A stretch of DNA of 64,000 nt from Meghimatium bilineatum (GCA_034231615.1 CM067312.1:7872546-7936545), one strand, 5' to 3'; counted from the stretch's first letter, positions 46,131-59,079 are shown. Numbers and translations are program-made. The notes: generated by a model not told the origin, from the sequence alone.

Positions 46131-47145
46131 TTCAACATTCTTTTCATCATTGTGTAGTGTATCAATGAGTACCATGATTAACTCAGTTCCGTCTCTTCTC
46201 ATCATTTCACCCTCAACTACATCTTTATCCATCATTTTATCAGCCCATTCGTTGTCTCTGACTCCCGCATGTCCTAAACAATCTCTCTCTATGTGGCGTG
46301 TTCTTTGCAGAACGTTGTCCTCACCGCCACTCTGTAAGCCTGACAGTTCTATGTGAGCTGCCCAGCTTCTTCCAGTGTCATGTTCAGAAGGTTTTCGATA
46401 TCATGTGTCCATCGCAGTCTTGGCCAGCCTCGTGTTCTCTTTCCCAGACCTTTCCCCTTCATGATTGATCGTTCCAAACCATTGTGTCTTTTTATATGTC
46501 CCAAATATGTACGTTTACGATTTTTGTGTGTGCATAGTTTTGAGGAGCCATACTTCTTCTATGGCACTTCTTGTATATGTCCACGGCATTCTTAGGCCGT
46601 TTCTATATCATTTCATTTCGGATGCAGATAATTTCTTTTCCATTGTCGATGGCACTTCCCACGTATCACAACCGAACGTTGCCACTGGAAAGATGTAGTT
46701 TCTTAGTTGTTGTAACTTTGTTTTTGTTTTTTTCTCCTTTCCATATATTTTTTATTTGTGATGTTTTTTTGTAGTGTCATTGCTAATCTCTTTCATATCT
46801 TCGCCGAGCAATCTCCTGTGGTGTGGATGGTTGACTATAAGACATTCAAAGTTATTTACATTTTCCAGTTGCCAATGAATATTTGAGGTGTAATTCATCG
46901 CTGCTTACATGCATTATTTCATTATTTTTTTCTTTTTTATGCACTGAGGAAAAGGTTTTGTGCCTCCTAAATCTGTGGGTCTACTTGATATTAGTGTGAT
47001 ATCATCTGCATACCTAATTTCTGAGATTTCGTGTCCTCTGATATTAAGGGATTGAAAGTGTTCATAACGTGGGTCTTCTCGTACATTTCGCATGATGTTT
47101 TCTGCAGAAAGCTGAACAGGTGTGTTGAGAGGATACATCACTGAC
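46130..47145 (-). mobile_element. LINE remnant with YADD core (copy B)
   Basis: Reverse strand: RGHEISEIRYADDITLIS (about 46990-47045), YLGHIKRHNGLERSIMKG, then RGWPRLRWTHDIENLLN. Downstream, in another frame, GHAGVRDNEWADKMMDKDVV vaguely recalls the end of an RNase H domain. No endonuclease is seen and the frame is broken. The state of decay is the same as in copy A. Confidence 0.76.
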
Positions 47146-47620
47146 TCCTTTTTGACCTGAAACCAGTCAGGTGTTTCTCCGTCGAGACGAACAGAAGCCT
47201 GTTGTTTCTGATAACGTATTTTAATGGTTGGTTGCTGATTCAGCTGTCCATGGGCTTATGCCCTTTGCCATTAAAATGGCATTATGTTGCTGGAAAGTCT
47301 GTGGATTTTCGGCCCACCCCGGGACAGAGCCAGAGAATAACTATCACACCTCCAGGAAGGTAGGTTTTAACCTATGCACTGCGCCTAGCCACTGTAGCCA
47401 AGATAGGGTCCACTGTGCTCATTCCCCGTCACCAATTGCCTACTGGTTATGCAGGACTTCTCTGTAGCTTTATGCATGTAATAAAATGATTTAGTAAAAA
47501 GGATTGTCACTTCCTGAGTCACTGTGCCTCTATGATGGGCCTCAGACATAGGAAAAAGTGCTGTCAGTTTCCTCCTCCTCAGTGCTGCGCAGTGCATCTC
47601 TGGCTCCCTCCCAACCACAG

Positions 47621-47624
<4 letters not shown>

Positions 47625-47702
<78 letters not shown>
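47625..47702. repeat. (AT)n microsatellite (copy B)
   Basis: About 78 bases with one CATAT interruption; the allele in copy A is about 33 bases. Confidence 0.95.
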
Positions 47703-47704
<2 letters not shown>

Positions 47705-47799
47705 CATACATATATACAAATAAAAAAAGCATAAAACACATTGCAACAACAAAATAAAAGTATGAGAAGCATAATTATATATATGAAGTGCCATGAAGC

Positions 47800-47915
47800 T
47801 TCAATAAGAAGATAACCTCAATATAACGGCATGCCATGCACTAAGGTTTTCTGTTGCATGGGTGGTTTGTCTAGTGGACCATTGGCGAGACTCACAGACA
47901 CAACCGGCATGCGTA
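47800..47915 (+). mobile_element. LINE 3'-end fragment (copy B)
   Basis: Allele of 6405-6535: GGTTTTCTGTTGCATGGG and TTGTCTAGTGGACCATTGG. Confidence 0.68.
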
Positions 47916-48324
47916 AGCATTTAATGAGCAATATGAGATGGTGTAGGGAAGCCCATGTTTCCAATTATGTTCCGTAATTTCTGGAATGCTACATAAGATC
48001 TGCTTGCATATAAAATGCTTGTACAATAGATCAAGTAATTGGACAGCGGGCCTCATTAAGAAGACATCTCAGACCTTTAATTCAGTTCAGCTTACATGTT
48101 TAAATTTTAATACTATCTGCAGACTTGTGCTATCAAAAATATTGAATGTTCATGTCCTTTTATATAACCAAGTTAGTGTCGTGTCCATGGTTAAGAGGGA
48201 CGTTCCACATTGTAAAGATGGATGCTTTACTCCCAATTCTCCCAAATTATATGTAACTTAAATTGTACACATAGTTTAGTTATAATGTTTTAAAGCTGAA
48301 ATGGGTGAATATTTGTATGTTTTA

Positions 48325-48450
48325 TTCTGAATTAGACCTATGTTTGAATGGTCTTTTTAAAATTAGACCTATGTTTGAATATTTTCTCCTGAATTAAACC
48401 TATGATGAAATGGTTTGTTTTTCTGAATTAGACCTATGTTTGAATGATTT
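48325..48450. repeat. GAATTAGACCTATG minisatellite, about 4 units (copy B)
   Basis: Shorter allele of 6940-7185. Confidence 0.85.
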
Positions 48451-49059
48451 TCCTAGTTGGACTGAATAGATGTTTGAATACTTTCCTGCAGTATTACGTA
48501 GTCGGTCTGTTGATTAGCTTCTTCACACACTGGATATGTCTATAGGTATTCAGATCTCCGCTTCAGTAAATCTATCAGGGTATAACGGCTGATGGTTCGG
48601 GTTCAATGTTGGTTTAGTGCACTTTTTGAAATCCTTATTAGGTGCTCTCTGCGTACCATGCCGATCCTCATTCCCAATTCATGCATGTGCGTTGAATGAA
48701 ATTTCAATGTCTTATGTAGAAATGGATTGATGTTTGAATGTTTTTCTGTAGCATTGGATAAATTCGTCAATTTTTGTATCCATTATAGGGTGCATATTTG
48801 GAATATTCCTTTCTCTGTTGAACTGAATTAATGTTTAATGCATTTCAGCTGAATTGTATGAATGTTAGCATACATTTTCTTATAATGATGTACTCAGTTG
48901 AGATTTGAATCAAAATGAATTTCCTTGTTAAACACTGTGATGTTTTAAGTCTTTTGTATTTTTTAATTTTTGTATTTTTGTTTACTTTATTGTTTTATAT
49001 AAAGTATATCTTTCTGTTTGTTGTCTATACTGAAGCATACATGTAATTAGAAGTCAAAA

Positions 49060-49890
49060 GGTAATAAACAGATGGAAAAAAAGTGAAACAAACAATTAAA
49101 TGACATAAGTAGTGAATAAGACATAAATGGCCAATCAAAATAAAAGTGAATAAACCAGAAAACAGAAGTGAACAAACAGAATGTAGAAGTGAATAAACAG
49201 AAAACAGAAGTGAACAAACAGTTAGAACACAAATACCAAACAGTAAAAATACAGAAGTGAATAAACAATCAGGAGATAGAAGTGCGTGAACACAGATAGA
49301 AATTAATAAAAGGAAGAACGAAATACACTATAGAAGTAAACAAACAGAAGATAAAAGTGAACAGACAGAAGACAGAAGTTAACAGACAGTTGAAAGACAT
49401 AAGTGAACAATCAATTGGAAGACAGAAGTGAACACGAAAGACACAAGACAGAAGTTTACAAATATTGAGAGGACATACCTGAACAAATATCTAGATGGCA
49501 AGAATAAATAAACAGAAAATAGACGTGAGCAAACGGCTAGAAGACAAAAGCGAAGAAACAGATGAAAGTGAAGAAAACAGATGAAAGTGAAGAAACAGAT
49601 AAAAGTGAAGAAACCGCTAGAAGACACGAGTTAACACCACAATAAGAATAAATAAATAAATAAATGCGAGATAGAAGTATACAAGCAATTAAAAGACATA
49701 AGAAAACAAACAAAAGATCGCAGTGAACAGTTAGAAGACAGAAGGAGCAAAACAGAAGACAGGAGTGAGAAAACAGAAGTAAAAGATACAAAAGACAATT
49801 AGAAGACAGAATTAAACAAACACAGGAAAAAAAGATATAAATAAAAATTAAGAATTGAACAAACCAAAGACAGGAGTAAAAAGAAAGAAA
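49060..49890. repeat. Degenerate satellite region incl. 18-bp remnant (copy B)
   Basis: Shorter, irregular counterpart of 7790-8824; the GAAGAAACAGATGAAAGT block at about 49552-49610 has only two or three units and a one-base insertion. Confidence 0.8.
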
Positions 49891-49894
49891 CTGA

Positions 49895-50475
49895 AGTGAA
49901 CAAACAGAAGACAGAAGTGAACAAACAGAAGACAGAAGTGAACAAACAGAAGACAGAAGTAAACAAACAGAAGACAGAAGTAAACAAACAGAAGACAGAA
50001 GTAAACAAACAGAAGACAAAAGTGAACAAACAAAAGACTGAAGTAAACAAACAGAAGACAGAAGTGAACTAACAGAAGACAAAAGTGAACATACAGAAGT
50101 CAGAAGTAAACAAACAGAAGACAGAAGTAAACAAACAGAAGACAGAAGTAAACAAACAGAAGACAGAAGTGAACAAACAGAAGACAGAAGTAAACAAACA
50201 GAAGACAGAAGTAAACAGACAGAAGTGAAGAAACAGAAGACAGAAGTAAACAAAACAGAAGACAGAAGTAAACAAACAGAAGACAGAAGTAAACAAACAG
50301 AAGACAGAAGTGAACAAACAGAAGACAGAAGTGAACATACAGAAGACAGGTAAACAAACAGAAGACAGAAGTAAACAAACAGAAGACAGAAGTAAACAAA
50401 CAGAAGACAGAAGTGAATAAACAGAAGACAGAAGTAAACAAACAGAAGACAAAAATGAACAAACAGAAGACAAAA
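49895..50475. repeat. 21-bp minisatellite, about 28 units (copy B)
   Basis: Same unit as 8825-10990 and the same single CAGGTAAAC deletion variant, here once (about 50346). Confidence 0.96.
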
Positions 50476-50664
50476 TGTAATTGAGATGGGAATACATAGA
50501 AGAATAGGACGAACTTCGTGGACAGAGAACAAAAATCAAAGATATTCTGACAACACTACATACTGAACCAATATTATAAGAAAGAAAAAAAAAACTATTA
50601 TTCTGAAAACTTAAAAAGACACGACACCTGATGAAGACCTTGTTTGCAAGCCAAGTTAACGGAA

Positions 50665-51394
50665 CACGAACAAGAGATAGACATGCGCGAGATAGTATAA
50701 TGTCATTGTCCCGTCGGCCAACAGAACACAGGATTTGAGTTCGTTTCGCTAATGGTCGAGAATTATTTCCGTGGCTTACTTGGTAAACTGTATGGTACCA
50801 GAGCTTATGCTCTGTCAAGGTTGAGAAGTGGTGCCATCAGTTCTAAGTAAATTCGGAAGGGCGACGATAGACAAGAGGTTTTTGGTCAACCATTGACTTC
50901 GCATGAGAGCACCGAATAGAATGGTAAACTGTGTGCCATGCTGCTGTGACTCCGCTTTACCCTTTCACTTTTATCTAAGATGGTGGTTGGATATACACAT
51001 GGAATGGAAATATTTTAAGTTTGGGGGGATATATATATATATATATATATATGGTCACGATACAGCCATACAGAAAGAAAGTCAGTTGTCAAGAACGGTC
51101 TTACAGAAAGTCGATTGTCAAAAAGTGCTGCCAGAAAATCCGGTCCTTAAAGCATTTATCATGAGTGAAGCTGGAAATATTCTGAACCTCGTATATAGCA
51201 GTGTCCCTTCTCTGAATTTGTCTTGCGTATTTATCACATACAAAGTTGATTAACTTTAAACATGTGACATTTTCCAAGCTGTTGATTGGCTAGCGACACA
51301 ATGTACGCGCAAATCGATTAATTGGCATCAGCCAAGAAAAGTGTCGTCACGTGATATTACTACGTAGATGGATTCTGGGTATGGTATATATTGT
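50665..51394. other. Unassigned DNA beyond the end of the duplicated block
   Basis: No homologue in copy A, whose contig has ended. Contains (AT)n at 51029-51052. An open frame at 50903-51253 has no recognisable domain and runs through the AT repeat. Confidence 0.4.
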
Positions 51395-51669
51395 CTTCAT
51401 CTGCGTTTGTTCTCAAACTACAGACTGCAGGATGAAGTCCGGAGAATGGAATGAGTTGTAGCAGGGTTTACAACTCAGCTGCGATATCTGCACTGTTCGT
51501 CCTGACACATCCATTGGAGATTAACAATCTTCAGCATTGTATATGAACCACTTTGACGCGATATAATATAGGCAAGCCTACTTCAAACAAAAACCTCCGC
51601 ATTCGTCTCTTACGAGAGCCTTAGCTGGAAACAGTTTCGCTATTCTTTCTTCCCATTCGGTCCCCCATC

Positions 51670-51670
<1 letters not shown>
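51395..51670 (-). mobile_element. S1 element, old copy
   Basis: Reverse strand ends GAGAACAAACGCAGATGAAG; the middle has CAGATATCGCAGCTGAG and the head GGGGGACCGAATGGGAAGA. A short insertion splits the CATCC/TTCAGC region. Confidence 0.6.
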
Positions 51671-52474
<804 letters not shown>

Positions 52475-52654
52475 CGTCAAGTACTGTCTCCGCAGCGAAG
52501 GTTGGCTGTATCAGACCTCCAACATTCTCTGTCTCTTGTTTTGGTGGTGCAATCTGCTAGACAATCTGCTAGACTGTAACCTGTCCATCTTGTTAGTTAC
52601 TCTCCTACTTGTCTACCTCTGCGCATGCGGTTGTGTCTGTGGGTCTCACCAATG

Positions 52655-53020
52655 ACTCACTAGACAAACCAACCATGCAACAGAAAACCTTAGTAGATGA
52701 CATGCCTTTATATTGAGGTTATCTTCTTATAGAAGCTTCATGGCACGTCATCTATACAATCCTGTAGTCGTAGCCTTCGATAACAGTTACCATGTTGTTC
52801 CTACAGGCCGAAGTTGTGCTTGTGGCAATGGCCAGAGTTGTGCCCTGATGTTGACGTATGTTTCGGCAGCATTGGACTAGAAACACTATCGAGTCGAATG
52901 GCTGCTGGAACAGAGGGCGGAGCACTTTTGGGGATGCCACACGTGCTGTGAGGCCAGTTTTCTCATCAAGAATCAAGAATTGTCTACCTCTTGCTAGTCT
53001 CCCTTCCACTTTACCCTCAG
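52655..53020 (-). mobile_element. LINE C-terminus and 3' UTR (EGYDY family)
   Basis: Reverse strand encodes LKTLPEGKVEGRLARGRQF, PKVLRPLFQQPFDSIVFLV, then NNMVTVIEGYDYRIV and a stop at about 52752-52754, followed by the 3' UTR with TTTTCTGTTGCATGGTTGG. The upstream coding part continues beyond the 44-bp array at 53495-53880. Confidence 0.78.
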
Positions 53021-53495
53021 GTAAGGTCTTCAACAGGGAGTCATGTCCTTTACTTTATCCTCAGGTAAGGTCTTCAACAGGGAGTCATGTCCTTTACTTT
53101 ATCCTCAGGTAAGGTCTTCAACAGGGAGTCATGTCCTTTACTTTACCCTCAGGTAAGGTCTTCAACAGGGAGTCATGTCCTTTACTTTACCCTCAGGTAA
53201 GGTCTTCAACAGGGAGTCATGTCCTTTAATTTACCCTCAGGTAAGGTCTTCAACAGGGAGTCATGTCCTTTACTTTATTCTCAGGTAAGGTCTTCAACAG
53301 GGAGTCATGTCCTTTACTTTACCCTCAGGTAAGGTCTTCAACAGGGAGTCATGTCCTTTACTTTATTCTCAGGTAAGGTCTTCAACAGGGAGTCATGTCC
53401 TTTACTTTACCCTCAGGTAAGGTCTTCAACAGGGAGCCATGTCCTTTACTTTACCCGCAGGTAAAGTCTTCAATAGGGAGTCATGTCCTTTAATA
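53021..53495. repeat. 44-bp minisatellite grown inside the LINE reading frame, about 11 units
   Basis: On the LINE strand each unit reads AAGGACATGACTCCCTGTTG then AAGACCTTACCTGAGGGTAA, i.e. the LINE codons for KxDSLLKTLPEGK. The array interrupts the LINE exactly at this place. Because 44 is not a multiple of three, expansion destroyed the frame. On the plus strand each unit shows CAG|GTAAGG, a near-perfect 5' splice site, starting at 53021 with a 44-base period. Confidence 0.93.
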
Positions 53496-53885
53496 TGCCC
53501 AAAATATTGTATTTGATCTTTATTTCCCTTAATAATTCTTTCTTGAAACGAAGTGTTTGTAAAACCTCTTTTTTTTCTTTCCATGATGTTCTCCCTATTC
53601 TTCTACATATTCACATCTCAAAGGCATCAATTCTGTCTTATAGTTGTTTGTTTATTATCCATGTTGCTGAGCCATACATTAAAATAGATGTATCATTTTA
53701 TAATTCTCATTTGTAGCGTGTTTGTAATTTGTTTAGATGTTAATAATTTCCTCATGTCATTGAAAGTAATTTTAGCCATTTCTATTCTCCTTTTAACTTC
53801 TGTTTCACATCTGCCATCAATTGTGAGTATGTGTCCAAGATATTGATACTGTTTTACTTGTTGTAATATTTCATATATAGATAGA
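53495..53885 (-). mobile_element. LINE reverse-transcriptase C-terminal region
   Basis: Reverse strand encodes VKQYQYLGHILTIDGRCETE, VKRRIEMAKITFNDMRKLL, then (with breaks) a YGSATWIINKQL-like stretch, a RRMGRTSWKEKKEV-like stretch and REIKIKYNILGILKDM. It is truncated at its 5' side where the 48-bp array begins (about 53890). Same family as the remnant at 62440-63170. Confidence 0.78.
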
Positions 53886-53896
53886 TACACACCACA

Positions 53897-54466
53897 AGCA
53901 GGGTTCAGATACAGTTTTGCTAGGGTGGGTGGTTTCCTTTAACAAGCAGGGTTCAGGTACAATCTTGTTAGGGTGAGTGGTTTCCTTTAACAAGCAGGGT
54001 TCAGGTAAAATCTTTTTTGGGTGAGTGGTGTCCTTTAACAAGCAGGGTTCAGGTACAATCTTGTTAGGGTGAGTGGTTTCCTTTAACAAGCAGGGTTCAG
54101 GTACAATCTTATTAGGGTGAGTGGTTTCCTTTAACAAGCAGGGTTCAGGTACAATCTTATTAGGGTGAGTGGTTTCCTTTAACAAGCAGGGTTCAGGTAC
54201 AATCTTGTTAGGGTGAGTGGTGTCCTTTAACAAGTAGGGTTCAGGTACAATCTTGTTAGGGTGAGTGGTTTCCTTTAACAAGCAGGGTTCAGGTACAATC
54301 TTATTAGGGTGAGTGGTGTCCTTTAACAAGTAGGGTTCAGGTACAATCTTGTTAGGGTGAGTGGTTTCCTTTAACAAGCAGGGTTCAGGTACAATCTTAT
54401 TAGGGTGAGTGGTGTCCTTTAACAAGCAGGGTTCAGGTACAATCTTGTTAGGGTGAGTGGTTTCCT
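53897..54466. repeat. 48-bp minisatellite abutting the LINE, about 12 units
   Basis: Units contain AACAAGCAGGGTTCAGGTAC, AATCTTGTTAGGGTGAGTGG and TTTCCTTT. The minus strand is open for 184 codons (KETTHPNKIVPEPCLL repeats) because 48 is a multiple of three; variants are spread evenly over codon positions. GTG/GTT and TTG/TTA variants alternate, showing dimer copying. Confidence 0.95.
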
Positions 54467-55205
54467 AAACCAGAAAACGTTACTTGCATATCAAATCATC
54501 TTCTGTGTAAATATTGCCCATAAATTATTCCTACAATTAGCGGATGGGGTATTATCTAAAAAAACAAGTATGACAATTGTTTACAAGAGGGTGAGAGGGA
54601 GTAGGGGGGAGGTGTGACAAAAGGTAACGACAAAAATGATGTTTTTATATGTCATTTGAGTTAGAAATTATTTTTAATTACTAGAATATAAAATGTACAT
54701 TTTCAGCTTTAAAAATGTTCTCGGGGTGTGAGGGGGACTTTTTTTAACAGTATTAAGACACATTGTTAGTTTCGCCCTGTACACCCTACACAATAAACTA
54801 AGCCATTGGGGATCACTACGTCGTAGTATGAAAACAAAACGCTGCTTCGGTACTACCCAGTTCTACTGAAGAAAGAAGAAAAATCATGCAGTAAACGGGA
54901 TTGGAATCAGGTCCGCTCAGGTGGCACCCACTCTTCTCACATATTGAGTCTACACATTTTCAGTCTTCGACCACCCAGCATCTCTAAAAAAATGTGATTT
55001 TAGGCAAGACTTATAACGCTCATCATATTCTCAAACTACTGTGAATTTGGACCGGACGATCAACACAGACAGCAACAATACACATACACACTACTAAGGT
55101 ATGTAAATTCCACGAGGACCACAAACATTTACCATTAGTATGTATCAGTAACCCTTATTACTGCAATGATCAAATTAAGCCTACCATGTGTGTAAGTAAA
55201 AAAAA
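54467..55205. other. Unassigned DNA
   Basis: G-rich patches (GAGTAGGGGGGAGGTG) and a tRNA-like phrase near 54895-54930; nothing firm. Confidence 0.4.
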
Positions 55206-55211
55206 ATTATA

Positions 55212-55530
55212 TTATCCAGTTAAACTGCTATTATCCAGTTAAACTAATATATAGTTAAACTAATATTATTCCAGTTAAACTGCTATTATTCAGTTAAACT
55301 GCTATTATCCAGTTAAACTGCTATTATCCAGTTAAACTGCTATTATCCAGTTAAACTGCTATTATCCAGTTAAACTGCTATTATCCAGTTAAACTGCTAT
55401 TATCCAGTTAAACTGATATTATCCAGTTAAACTGATATTATCCAGTTAAACTATTATTATCCAGTTAAACTATTATTATCCAGTTAAACTGCTATTATCC
55501 ACTTAAACTGCTATTATCCAGTTAAACTGA
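55212..55530. repeat. 19-bp minisatellite, about 16 units
   Basis: Unit ATTATCCAGTTAAACTGCT with small variants. Confidence 0.95.
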
Positions 55531-55534
55531 GCAG

Positions 55535-55900
55535 CTAGGATTTTCTTAATCCTTAGTCACATATAACATCAAACTAAAAGTTTCATTGACGATGTTCCTA
55601 CCGGACGTCCTTAACCAAAGTTATACATAACACTAACACTGAAACGACGTTCAACCTTTTTATTCTTTTATGTTTATGAAAGGAATTATTTAAATATTTC
55701 TCGTTTTTATCCCTATTTCATCCTTGCTGTTGTTATAAAACGCAGAATGGATTCGCATTTCAGGGAAGTTCCCGCTGGAATATTCACAACCAGTTACGTT
55801 GCCCTGCAAGGGCGCTGAATTGAGTACACTTGCTCTCATTTACGCATCCGGTTACGTGTGAATGATTTAATTTGTGAAATGTGGATTTTGTGATGGAATA
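55535..55900. other. Unassigned DNA
   Basis: Nothing recognised. Confidence 0.4.
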
Positions 55901-55904
55901 TACT

Positions 55905-56245
55905 GCAGAGAATTAGAAAACTGTACTGATAGTGTCATCGCAAAGCTGTGAGAGAATTAGAAAACTGTACTCACAGTGCCATCGCAAAGCTGTGAGAGAA
56001 TTAGAAAGGTGTAGTAATGGTGACTTCTCACTGCTCTGAGAGAATTAGAAAGCTATACTAACTGTTGCGTCTCAATGAAGTGAGGTTTAAAAACTATACT
56101 AAATGTGACTATTCACTGAAAAAACTATACTAACGGTGACTTATCAGTGCTGTGACAGAATTAGAACACTATACTAATGGTGATGTCTCAATGCTGTGAG
56201 AGAATTAGAAAACTCTACTCACTGTGACATCTCAATGTTGGGATG
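55905..56245. repeat. Degenerate 40-60-bp repeat, about 7 units
   Basis: Units share GTGAGAGAATTAGAAAACTG, TACTAACGGTGA and TCTCAATGCTGTGAG. Confidence 0.8.
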
Positions 56246-57160
56246 TGGATATCAGAATAATCACCGCTGCAGTTTCTACCAATTTCTCTACCCCTTCGTC
56301 CCGATACTTGAAGATCAGGGGTCGAGGAGAAGAGGAAGTAATCATAATGTAACATTTAACAGTAACATATAACGAGTGTCGTATCTGTTTACAATTTTTG
56401 AGCATAAGAAAAAAAATGAGAATTTCTAATTTACACAAACTCACAAAAAAAACGACGTGTCAACCAATAAGCTTTTGTCAAGATGTGGACGAACACAAAC
56501 AGAATAAAACAGAAAATGTTGTAACTTTTCTCAAAGAATGCTGTAATGCGAATTAGACGATCTGATAATGTGTTCTCATGGCAGTCTTTCCAATCTACTT
56601 TTGAAAACAATTTGAGCTGATAATTATCATCGCAAAATGCACTCGTAGTCTCCGAGTTTATTTTCCGTATCCAATATAACTTTTACCCCATATATTTCTT
56701 TTAACATTTTTTAAATTATATTTTTTGTTTGTAAAATATTTTTCCACACTTTCATGCTTAGTTATAAATGTATTCAGAGTAAGGAGCTGCAGGGCATAAA
56801 TGTATTCAGAGTAAGGAGCTGCAATCGTCTTGAAAGAGTTCATCCCAGATGGTTTCCAGTAAGTAACAATTGTACCGCGCCCGTACATAAGGAGAGCGGT
56901 TGGGCACTCAACCACTTCAAACCCCTTAGAAAATCAGAACAAGCCTTTTAGTACTCGGAATGTAGTCAAAGGGTTAGAACACCCCCCCCCCCTCAATCCA
57001 AATACCCATTATTTTTCACAAGGACATCATATTTCTCTACAAAAGAATTCCTTGCGATGTTGCACGACTCCCAGGTTATTGTGCCGCTATCTTTAGAGAC
57101 AAGTGAAGCACTTATGATAAATGTCTCTTAATATAATGGAAGTCTAATCAGGAATCAGGC
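56246..57160. other. Unassigned DNA; one hammerhead-like motif at 56453-56482 (minus)
   Basis: Reverse strand at the motif reads TCTTGACAAAAGCTTATTGG then TTGACACGTCG. A 34-base direct repeat (ATAAATGTATTCAGAGTAAG...) occurs at 56763-56822. No gene. Confidence 0.4.
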
Positions 57161-57697
57161 TGTTCTAGATCGCTATAGTGAAGTTCTAGATCGCTATAGT
57201 GAAATTGTTCCAGATCGCTTTAGTGAAGTTCTAGATCGCTATAGTGAAATTGTTCTAGATCGCTATAGTGAAATTGTTCCAGATCGCTTTAGTGAAGTTG
57301 TTCTAGATCGCTATATTGAAATTGTTCTAGATCGCTATAGTGAAATTGTTCTAGATCGCTATAGTGAAATTGTTCTAGATCGCTATAGTGAAATTGTTCC
57401 AGATCGCTTTAGTGAAGTTGTTCTAGATCGCTATATTGAAATTGTTCTAGATCGCTATAGTGAAATTGTTCTAGATCGCTATAGTGAAATTGTTCTAGAT
57501 CGCTATAGTGAAATTGTTCTAGATCGCTATAGTAAAGTTGTTCTAGATCGCTATAGTGAAATTGTTCCAGATCGCTATAGTGAAATTGTTCTAGATCGCT
57601 ATAGTGAAATTGTTCCAGATCGCTTTAGTGAAATTGTTCTAGATCGCTATAGTGAAATTGTTCTAGATCGCTATAGTGAAATTGTTCCAGATCGCTC
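57161..57697. repeat. 24-bp minisatellite, about 22 units
   Basis: Unit AGATCGCTATAGTGAAATTG then TTCT, with TTTAG, CCAG and TATATTG variants whose order repeats at about 120-bp spacing near 57260-57430. Confidence 0.95.
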
Positions 57698-57937
57698 CAT
57701 GTGAACGCCAGAAATTAATCCTCTGTCCGCATACCTCGGAGTATCTTCGCATAGCCTTCTTCTGCCATTATGTCTGTGCTGAGTGGCAGACACATCAAAC
57801 GATTACATCTATAGTATTTAGAGAAGATGCGAATTGAGTCTACTCTAGCACCACCTGACAGATCTTTTGTCATAATCCATTGGACCACGTATAGTTCATG
57901 ATTAATTCTCTATATTCCTTGTATTGCGGTGTATGTT

Positions 57938-58455
57938 TCTCTTCTGTGCTCGTTCTCAAACTCCTGTAGATTACAAGACGTGTTCCAGAGTGCAAAATTC
58001 GGATTGTCATGGTTTACAGTTCGCCGCGCTATGTACGGTGTTCAGTCTGAAACATCCGACTTCAGCATATCATTTGCGTAACATCTAATCTTTATTGAGG
58101 AAAATTTAGCAAGACATGACTAACTTTATAACATATTTTTACAAGGGGAACAGTCGAGGGTGAAAGGAGAAGAGGTAGATAAGAAAATCCGCCATTGATA
58201 GCAGCAAGTAATGGTAGTTTTTCTACACTTCTCCGAAAGACTCAGGATAGAGGCGCTTGGGAAATTGTTTCAGCTTATGTTTCCATTGTGGCAACCCCTA
58301 CGTCCCTGACGGCTTTATGTGTCTTATTTTTTATTAATATCAATTGGATGGGGCAGTCAATATCAACCTCATAACCAGCTTAATCACCTCTTACACCATG
58401 CATGGCAAATAACACTGGAACTCGTATTTGTTCCTCTTTCTGGCTCCGGCAACAA
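57938..58455 (-). mobile_element. S1 element interrupted by about 250 bases
   Basis: The 3' part (57938-58085; reverse strand GCTGAAGTCGGATGTTTCAG and GAGTTTGAGAACGAGCAC) and 5' part (about 58345-58455; reverse strand CATGCATGGTGTAAGAGG, then TTGACTGCCCCATCC) are consecutive S1 segments separated by unassigned DNA. Confidence 0.55.
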
Positions 58456-58469
58456 ACGGCCAGACCCAG

Positions 58470-58925
58470 GTTTCATTGCCACGTTCAGTCATACAATTAT
58501 CTGTATCAATAATGATGCTTTAGTTCAACTACATCTAAGGAAATGGGTACCAGATTTTACGTGAAAACACAGGCGGTAGATTTTTATTGCCTTTACCGAC
58601 GAATAATCTCGGCATAAGACCGTATCCGTGTATCACATATGCACTTAATTGGTATTGAAGAGGTAGGCAATGAACAATCTATAACAACGCATTTTTTTTC
58701 CAACATCATACGCTTGATCCCTGACCAATAACACCCACGAGCTGAATTAAAACAAGCCTTTATAAGTGATGATTGTGATTATTGTCGTGCTTAACATTCA
58801 TCACTATTTATATACTTTGTATCGCCCGGGTCTCGCCTGCTAGCTCCGACCAATAACATGCTTGGAAAGAATAGAAAACATGACGTAAAACGTCTTGTTT
58901 TAATTTTGGCTGCAGCGATTAGTTA
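58470..58925. other. Unassigned DNA
   Basis: Nothing recognised. Confidence 0.4.
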
Positions 58926-58927
58926 CC

Positions 58928-59072
58928 CCTGTTCGTTGTTCCCCTGATCGTTGTTCCCCTAATCGTTGTTCCCCTGATCATTGTTCCCCTGATCGTTGTT
59001 TCCCTGATTGTTGTTCTCCTAATCGTTGTTCCACTGATCGTTGTTCCCCTGATCGTTGTTCCCCTGATCGTT
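58928..59072. repeat. 15-bp minisatellite, about 10 units
   Basis: Unit GATCGTTGTTCCCCT with single-base variants. Confidence 0.95.
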
Positions 59073-59079
59073 ATTGGTC

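Larger units (their letters stand above)
41350..50664. repeat. Duplicated block, copy B (partner of 1-11180)
   Basis: Same sequence order as copy A: LINE C-terminus, S1 SINE pairs, degenerate TTACTTTGT array, minus-strand LINE with YADD, LINE 3' tail, GAATTAGACC array, and 15/18/21-bp GAAG-rich arrays. It is 1,865 bases shorter, mostly because the 21-bp array has about 28 rather than about 103 units. Unlike copy A it continues without a gap on both sides. Confidence 0.9.

Noticed and set aside
50903-51253. A 116-codon plus-strand frame just past the duplicated block
   Set aside because: It runs through an AT microsatellite, has no recognisable domain and no splice or promoter context.
53871-54425. 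A 184-codon minus-strand frame with KETTHPNKIVPEPCLL repeats
   Set aside because: 48-bp array; same argument, and it lies inside LINE-derived sequence.
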